Below are positions 22,512 through 26,201 of a stretch of 26,201 nt of DNA, in pieces. Source of the DNA: Gammaproteobacteria bacterium (GTDB lineage Bacteria > Pseudomonadota > Gammaproteobacteria > Thiohalobacterales > Thiohalobacteraceae). The position numbers and the translations under genes are program-made. The DNA lies in contig JACRMO010000284.1 of the NCBI GenBank assembly GCA_016214925.1, positions 1 to 26,201 on the forward strand, given 5' to 3'. The notes below the pieces were generated by a model. The model was given only the letters and a program-made list of their open reading frames with translations. It was not told the origin of the DNA and searched no databases. Positions within the stretch are counted from its first letter, which is position 1. Every line of letters begins with the position of its first letter.

Positions 22512-22691
22512 GTGCGCGTGCAACTCCTCACCGCCGCCTGGTGCAGTTCTTGTCAGCGCGAACAAGCGATCTGGGAGCGGATTTGTGCGCGCCATGGCGT
22601 GACGCTGGAAGTCGTCGACCTGGAAACCCCGGCCGGCGAGGCCGTCGCCAGTCGCCATCATCTCAAAATCATGCCCGCGGTGCTCCAGTAA
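22512..22691 (+). pseudogene. Thioredoxin-like protein, truncated (59 codons)
   Basis: A GTG start lies three bases after the cytochrome stop codon. The frame reads MRVQLLTAAWCSSCQREQAI and continues into EVVDLETPAGEAVASRHHLK and IMPAVLQ before a TAA. The WCxxC redox site (Cys11, Cys14) and the later x-M-P-A-V (cis-proline position) are those of the thioredoxin/glutaredoxin fold. In complete proteins the strand after MPAV continues for two more strands and a helix, about 25 residues, which are missing. The bases after the TAA do not resume a thioredoxin sequence in any forward frame that I could read. It is therefore probably a gene cut by a deletion, although a working minimal domain cannot be excluded. 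Confidence 0.65.
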
Positions 22692-22759
22692 CACACTCAT
22701 GCGAACCTCTGGATTACTCGCTCCGCTACGCTATGTCCGGAAAGACGGGGTGAGTTGCG

Positions 22760-23461
22760 TTAGTCCGCCGCCGTCAATCCATCCAGCAACGCAAACATCA
22801 ACCGATTGAGTTCCACGAAGCGAGTGTTGTCGGCGAGCATCGCCTCGGCGGACTGAATCGTCGGCCCGCCCACCAACTCATCGCCACCATGTTCGATGAG
22901 TTCGCGCGCGCTCTCCGGCGTCGTCTCCAGATGAAACTGCAAACCCAGAATCCGGTCGCCGATGGCATAGGCCTGATGCCGACACACCGGTGTCTGCGCC
23001 AGATGCACCGCGCCGGGCGGCAACTCGAAAGTGTCGCCGTGCCAGTGATAGGCCACGAACTCCGCCGGCAGCAGTCGACCGAGCGCGGAAGTCTCCGCAG
23101 CGGTGGTGCGCGTAATCGGAAACCAGCCGATCTCCTTCTGCCCGTTGGGATACACGCGTCCGCCCAGGACATCGGCGATGAGCTGCGCACCGAGGCAGAT
23201 GCCGAGCACGCGTTTGCCCGCATCGATCACCGCGCGGATGAACGTCTTCTCGGCCGTGAGCCAAGGGTATTGATCGATGTCGTACACACCCATCGGTCCG
23301 CCCATCACAATGAGGAGGTCAATGTTGTCCGGTCGTGGGAAACCGTCGCCGGCGTAGAGGCGTGTGCAAGTGACTTTGTGACCGCCGTGCTCGATCCAGC
23401 TACGGATACTGGCCAAGCCTTCGAAGGGGACGTGTTGGAGGAAGTGGATGTTCATGTTCAT
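22760..23461 (-). CDS. Type 1 glutamine amidotransferase (GATase1) family protein (233 aa)
   Basis: Stand-alone class I amidotransferase domain. The oxyanion region IVMGGPMGVYD, the nucleophile elbow GICLGAQLIAD with Cys89, and the His/Glu pair in LGLQFHLETTPE (His177, Glu179) make a complete Cys-His-Glu triad. The N-terminus IHFLQHVPFEGLASIRSWI and LPAEFVAYHWHGDTFELPPG match the group often named GMP synthase-like or YfeJ-like amidotransferases. These hydrolyse glutamine or gamma-glutamyl compounds and have no settled substrate. ATG 23461 and ATG 23455 are both possible starts. It is not a guaA subunit, since no synthetase partner is present. The gene is flanked by AT-richer sequence on its upstream side. 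Confidence 0.92.
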   Translation of the reverse strand: MNMNIHFLQHVPFEGLASIRSWIEHGGHKVTCTRLYAGDGFPRPDNIDLLIVMGGPMGVYDIDQYPWLTAEKTFIRAVIDAGKRVLGICLGAQLIADVLGGRVYPNGQKEIGWFPITRTTAAETSALGRLLPAEFVAYHWHGDTFELPPGAVHLAQTPVCRHQAYAIGDRILGLQFHLETTPESARELIEHGGDELVGGPTIQSAEAMLADNTRFVELNRLMFALLDGLTAAD

Positions 23462-23558
23462 GGGGTGAGTTATATAGATGTGGAATGGGTGGAGAAATTA
23501 ATAGGGCAACGATTGCGTGACAGGCGCGACGTAAGGAACGTCATAATTGACGCACTTG

Positions 23559-24056
23559 TTAAATGTCTTCATCTTCGTCATCAATGTCTGCTGATACAGA
23601 TAGACTGCTACCAGCTAAAGAGGAAAACGAATTAATAATAAACTCTGCCTCAGATATAATTCTCTCGGCCGTCTTTTTGGCTTTGAACTGTCCTCTATGG
23701 ACAACATTGTTTCTTTCATCATTAATGTCTTTTGAACGTTCTTTAATTTCCTTTAGCTTTTTTTCTTTATCGGTGCCATTAAAGATTGGTAACAGCAACC
23801 TGTCGACTTTTCCTGTAAGGCCGTTAGCCCACATCATGAGACCTTCAACAAAATGCTCAGGTAGTTGTCTATTGTGTTGTAATTCCGCCTTTATTAGCAA
23901 ATTCGAGGCTAGTTCGATGGATGTTGCTGCACGTATGACAACAGTTGAATATTCACCTTTTCTAAACAGCCCAAGTGTCTTTGCCCAATTTGAGGTTATT
24001 TTTTCCTCAAGTATTCTATCACTATACGGTTTCTTTCTTCTTTTACTGTCGCTCAT
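23559..24056 (-). CDS. HEPN-like domain protein, possible RNase/defence gene (165 aa)
   Basis: The start is placed at ATG 24056; an upstream GTG at 24113 lies within a hairpin repeat and is unlikely. The composition is much richer in A and T than its neighbours, with many AAA, GAA and ATA codons. The protein is helical: GLFRKGEYSTVVIRAATSIE, LLIKAELQHNRQLPEHFVEG and LKEIKERSKDINDERNNVVH. The last segment contains R-x4-H (Arg115-Asn-Asn-Val-Val-His120), the motif that marks HEPN ribonucleases of toxin, abortive-infection and defence systems. The acidic tail (SADIDDEDEDI) is unusual. No paired nucleotidyltransferase or antitoxin adjoins it directly. Function is inferred from the motif, and a non-catalytic HEPN-type protein is possible. 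Confidence 0.7.
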   Translation of the reverse strand: MSDSKRRKKPYSDRILEEKITSNWAKTLGLFRKGEYSTVVIRAATSIELASNLLIKAELQHNRQLPEHFVEGLMMWANGLTGKVDRLLLPIFNGTDKEKKLKEIKERSKDINDERNNVVHRGQFKAKKTAERIISEAEFIINSFSSLAGSSLSVSADIDDEDEDI

Positions 24057-24090
24057 GATTTTGACACTTAACCATATGTAGCCTAATAGA

Positions 24091-24172
24091 GTGGGCACGT
24101 CGTATGTGCCCACGTAACCACTGCCGTGATCAGATGCAGCCTATTCCACGTGGGCACAGAATACATGCCCAC
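24091..24172. repeat. Two hairpin repeats of a GTGGGCA...TGCCCAC family
   Basis: GTGGGCAC (24091-24098) pairs with GTGCCCAC (24106-24113) over a 7-base loop. A second copy, GTGGGCA (24150-24156) with TGCCCAC (24166-24172), follows with a 9-base loop. Both are preceded by CCTA/CCTAT-type sequence and the second is followed by CCTACC. Such tandem palindromes resemble REP/MITE-like elements common in proteobacterial intergenic regions. They lie at the 5' boundary of the AT-rich HEPN gene. Confidence 0.6.
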
Positions 24173-24201
24173 CCTACCGAATTGTGGCGAATGATGCTAT
24201 C

Positions 24202-24420
24202 TCATGCCGCTGCCGTCTCCACTTTTCCCGGCAGTTTGCTGAGCACCAGCGTCTTGAGTTCGACTTTGTGGCTGGCGTTGTCGATATCGATGCCGACCAG
24301 CTTACCTTCCGCGTCATAGTCCAGGACTACGCCTTCGGATATCTCGCGGCTTTCGACGCTGGTTCGTTCCGAGAGGTCGATATATAAGGAGTCGGTTTCT
24401 GGATAGTAGTTAAGCTTCAT
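24202..24420 (-). CDS. DUF2283 family protein, antitoxin-like (72 aa)
   Basis: The sequence MKLNYYPETDSLYIDLSERT then ESREISEGVVLDYDAEGKLVGIDIDNAS matches the DUF2283 fold (Y-x-x-x-x-D-x-L-Y-I, G-x-x-x-D-x-D, G-x-x-x-G-I-x-I). The start overlaps the stop of the upstream gene by four bases (ATGA), so the two are translated together. Small DUF2283 proteins are often second genes of toxin/antitoxin-like pairs, but the role of the family is not proven. A C-terminal extension (LKTLVLSKLPGKVETAAA) is present. No DNA-binding motif is seen. Confidence 0.88.
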   Translation of the reverse strand: MKLNYYPETDSLYIDLSERTSVESREISEGVVLDYDAEGKLVGIDIDNASHKVELKTLVLSKLPGKVETAAA

Positions 24421-24659
24421 GGCTTAAACCCCCGATCTGGGAAGGCGTTGTGGATGGTTACTTTATCCACAAGGGTGATAACTCTCAAGTAACGACCGCC
24501 GAGTTCCGGGATTGCAGCCCAGAAACGGTATCTGTTGTGTTCCTGGGCTTCCGAGTGGATGGCGTGTTCCAGAACATAGACACACCATTCTTTTCTCAGA
24601 TAGGGACGCTTACGTAATACCGCAGTCTCGAAGTAGTCCGTAAATCTGTACTCATCCAT
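24417..24659 (-). CDS. Toxin-like partner of the DUF2283 protein (80 aa)
   Basis: The ATG at 24659 gives MDEYRFTDYFETAVLRKRPY. ATG 24671 would add four residues (MAAH) and neither has a strong ribosome site. The protein is basic in the first half (RKRPYLRKEWCVYVLEHAIH) and ends with a beta-rich stretch (RYRFWAAIPELGGRYLRVIT, LVDKVTIHNAFPDRGFKP). This order resembles the small DUF4258/RelE-like mRNA-interferase-type proteins that precede DUF2283 genes in many genomes; I recall close relatives annotated only as hypothetical. Coupled translation with the DUF2283 gene supports a paired system. Toxicity is not shown. Confidence 0.78.
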   Translation of the reverse strand: MDEYRFTDYFETAVLRKRPYLRKEWCVYVLEHAIHSEAQEHNRYRFWAAIPELGGRYLRVITLVDKVTIHNAFPDRGFKP

Positions 24660-24778
24660 GTGCGCGGCCATCCATTGGCAGGCGGTAATGCTTGTGGCTA
24701 TATTTGCGCGTCCTGCGCTCGATAATGCAAATGTGGCTTAGATTGCAATAATTGGCAAGTCCATCTTAATTCTTGCGA

Positions 24779-25663
24779 TTATTTATTCGTTTCTTCTTTC
24801 AACTGCCTCTCCAACGCCTTGAACCGCTTCCGCGTCTCCGCATCCAGTTCCGGATAATCCAGGTTCATGCGCTTGAGTGTATCGACGATGATCTCGGCGA
24901 CGCACACGCGCATGTAGGGTTTGTCGTCGGCGGGGATGGCGTACCAGGGCGCCCAGGGGCGTGAGGTGGCGTTCAGCGCGGCCTCGTAGGCCTGCATGTA
25001 TTTGTGCCAGTGCTTGCTTTCTTCGACATCCTGCTCCTTGAACTTCCAGTGCTTGTCCGCCTCTTCCAGTCGGCTGATGAAGCGCTGGCGTTGTTCCTCG
25101 CGCGAGACGTTCAGCCAGAACTTCAGGATCACGGTGCCGTTGCGTGCCAGATGGTGTTCATGGTCGCGGATGGATTCCAGGCGCTGTTCCCAAAATGCGT
25201 CGGAGGTTTTTGTTTCGGGCAGACGTTGCGCCTTGAGGTATTCGGGATGCACGCGCACCACCAGCACCTCCTCGTAATAGCTACGGTTGAAGATGCCGAT
25301 CATGCCCTTGGATGGCAGGCGCAGGGTCGTGCGCCAGAGAAAATCGTGCTGCAGCTCGTCCTCGCGGGGCTGCTTGAAGCCGTGCACATAACAGCCGGCC
25401 GGATCGATGCCGGTCATGACCGCGCGGATGGTGCTGTCCTTGCCGGCCGCGTCCATGGCCTGAAAGATCAGCAACAGGGCGCGTTGATCGCGGGCATAGA
25501 AGCGGCGCTGCAATTCGTTGAGTTCATCGGCCAACGCAGCCAAGCGCTCGCGCAGATGGTTCTTGCCGGGGATGTCTTTGGGCGGATGGGTGTCGACGTG
25601 GTCGATGCGGAAATCGCCGGTGAAGGGTACCAGCAGATCGTGTGGTTGGGCTTCGAACGGCAT
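24779..25663 (-). CDS. ppk2: Polyphosphate kinase 2 family protein (294 aa)
   Basis: Transfers phosphate between polyphosphate and nucleoside mono- or diphosphates. Walker A-like loop FQAMDAAGKDSTIRAVM (Asp71, Lys75), lid and substrate segments VHGFKQPREDELQHDFLWR, Walker B-like IGIFNRSYYEEVLVVRVHPE, and the later KFWLNVSREEQRQRF are the PPK2 signature set. A single PPK2 domain of this length with this N-terminal extension fits the class I/III subfamilies, which I cannot separate by eye. The start at 25663 follows CAGGGAGAAAAGCGC; an ATG at 25681 lies upstream. It follows the MarC gene by 61 bases on the same strand. Polyphosphate can chelate metals, so a stress link is possible. Confidence 0.94.
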   Translation of the reverse strand: MPFEAQPHDLLVPFTGDFRIDHVDTHPPKDIPGKNHLRERLAALADELNELQRRFYARDQRALLLIFQAMDAAGKDSTIRAVMTGIDPAGCYVHGFKQPREDELQHDFLWRTTLRLPSKGMIGIFNRSYYEEVLVVRVHPEYLKAQRLPETKTSDAFWEQRLESIRDHEHHLARNGTVILKFWLNVSREEQRQRFISRLEEADKHWKFKEQDVEESKHWHKYMQAYEAALNATSRPWAPWYAIPADDKPYMRVCVAEIIVDTLKRMNLDYPELDAETRKRFKALERQLKEETNK

Positions 25664-25693
25664 GCGCTTTTCTCCCTGCAAACCTGCGCGGCT

Positions 25694-25738
25694 AATATCC
25701 CAGTGGCTGTTATCCCAGTGACCGTTATCCCAGTCCAG
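25694..25738. repeat. Three 15-bp imperfect tandem repeats at the 3' end of marC
   Basis: Units AATATCCCAGTGGCT, GTTATCCCAGTGACC and GTTATCCCAGTCCAG follow each other without gaps. Read on the minus strand, each unit repeats the final MarC codons (CTGGGATAA), so the stop-codon region of the gene has been triplicated, presumably by replication slippage. There is no evident function. Confidence 0.7.
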
Positions 25739-26201
25739 GCAGCAGTTGTTTGAGACCGCCGGCCATAAACTCCACGCCGATGGCGGCGAGGATCAGGCCC
25801 ATGATGCGGGTAACGATATTGAGGCCGGTGCGGCCGAGGCGCTCGGCGATGGCCGGCGCGGCGCGCAGTGCCACCCACGTCAGCAACGCGAGTGACAGGG
25901 CGATGGACAGCAACAGGGCGAGATGCAGGAGTCCGTGGCCGCGGTGCGAATAGATGATGATGGTGCTGATCGCGCCAGGTCCGGCCAGCAACGGCATGCC
26001 CAGCGGCACCACCGCGATGTTGTCTTTTTCCTCCGCGTCCTGCGCCTCTTCGCTGGTCTGCTTGGCCGGACTGATACCGCCGTGCAGCATGCTGATGGCC
26101 ATCAGCAGAATGAGAATGCCGCCGGCGACGCGGAACGAATCCAGGCTGATACCGAAGAAGTTGAGCAGCGACTCGCCCATCAGCAAGGCCACGACCAGGA
26201 C
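25725..26201 (-). CDS. marC: MarC family integral membrane protein, partial (5' end beyond window)
   Basis: The frame stays open to the window edge, so the N-terminus is missing. About 158 residues are visible. Hydrophobic segments include FRVAGGILILLMAISML, VVPLGMPLLAGPGAISTIII, LALLLSIALSLALLTWVAL and IMGLILAAIGVEFMAGGLKQ. The segment PLGMPLLAGPGAISTIII with the final GVEFMAGGLK is characteristic of the MarC/NAAT family. These are inner-membrane proteins of unclear substrate, some named amino-acid transporters. An acidic-basic cytoplasmic loop (SPAKQTSEEAQDAEEKDN) separates the first helices. It is followed by PPK2 on the same strand and may share its message. The stop codon lies in a tandem repeat. 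Confidence 0.92.
   Translation of the reverse strand, partial: VLVVALLMGESLLNFFGISLDSFRVAGGILILLMAISMLHGGISPAKQTSEEAQDAEEKDNIAVVPLGMPLLAGPGAISTIIIYSHRGHGLLHLALLLSIALSLALLTWVALRAAPAIAERLGRTGLNIVTRIMGLILAAIGVEFMAGGLKQLLPGLG

Noticed and set aside
21993..22700. 235-aa antisense open frame over the cytochrome gene
   Set aside because: The plus-strand frame has a membrane anchor and a heme site at the expected place; the antisense frame has no motif.
24057..24113. GTG 24113 as start of the HEPN gene
   Set aside because: The codon is part of the GTGGGCAC hairpin repeat, so the extension would be translated repeat sequence.
24091..24172. CRISPR array
   Set aside because: There are only two copies, each itself a palindrome with different loops, and no regular spacer or cas gene; a REP/MITE-like repeat fits better.

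Overview
The window comes from a GC-rich proteobacterium. I infer a gammaproteobacterium, or a betaproteobacterium, with a respiratory or chemolithotrophic lifestyle. The basis is the gene families present: CopABIRS copper resistance, a Cyc2-like cytochrome-porin, a class II cytochrome c, a Crp/Fnr regulator, PPK2 and MarC. No rRNA, tRNA, CRISPR array, transposase or complete insertion sequence was seen, and the organism cannot be named from this sequence alone.

Left part (1-11089, all + strand): a long metal-stress island. It opens with the C-terminal two thirds or so of a copper P1B-type ATPase. Then come a secreted unknown, a DUF2933-type small membrane protein, an isoprenylcysteine-methyltransferase-like membrane protein and a Met-rich secreted protein. 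Next is a carbon-metabolism block: a decayed phosphoketolase fragment, an alpha-glucan phosphorylase, a secreted unknown and a class I fructose-bisphosphate aldolase. After it come a 59-aa His/Gly-rich membrane peptide, a YHS protein, an outer-membrane monoheme cytochrome-porin, a DoxX protein and a second YHS protein with an HMA-like tail. A strong terminator at 10008-10050 closes this run. Two more secreted proteins, one Cys/His-rich and one Met-rich, follow with their own promoter candidate.

Middle (11150-20640): two divergent transcription units share the control region 14430-14584, which holds an 18-bp palindrome of the CopR/CusR/HprR type. Leftward lies an ABC exporter (ATPase, adaptor, permease) with a small membrane protein. 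Rightward lies the copper-resistance operon: multicopper oxidase CopA, outer-membrane CopB, cupredoxin CopI, response regulator CopR and sensor kinase CopS. A DUF302 gene with its own promoter candidate follows. The simplest reading is that CopRS acts on the palindrome and may switch both units. The ATPase would export Cu(I) to the periplasm, where the oxidase, the cupredoxin and the Met/His-rich proteins would oxidise or sequester it.

Right part (20754-26201): mixed housekeeping and accessory genes. They are a small conserved unknown, a Crp/Fnr regulator, a membrane-anchored cytochrome c'-like protein, a truncated thioredoxin-like gene and a class I glutamine amidotransferase. A visibly AT-richer islet (about 23.5-24.8 kb) holds a HEPN-type gene, two hairpin repeats and a DUF2283-containing toxin/antitoxin-like gene pair. 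PPK2 and the start of a MarC gene, cut by the window end, complete the sequence.
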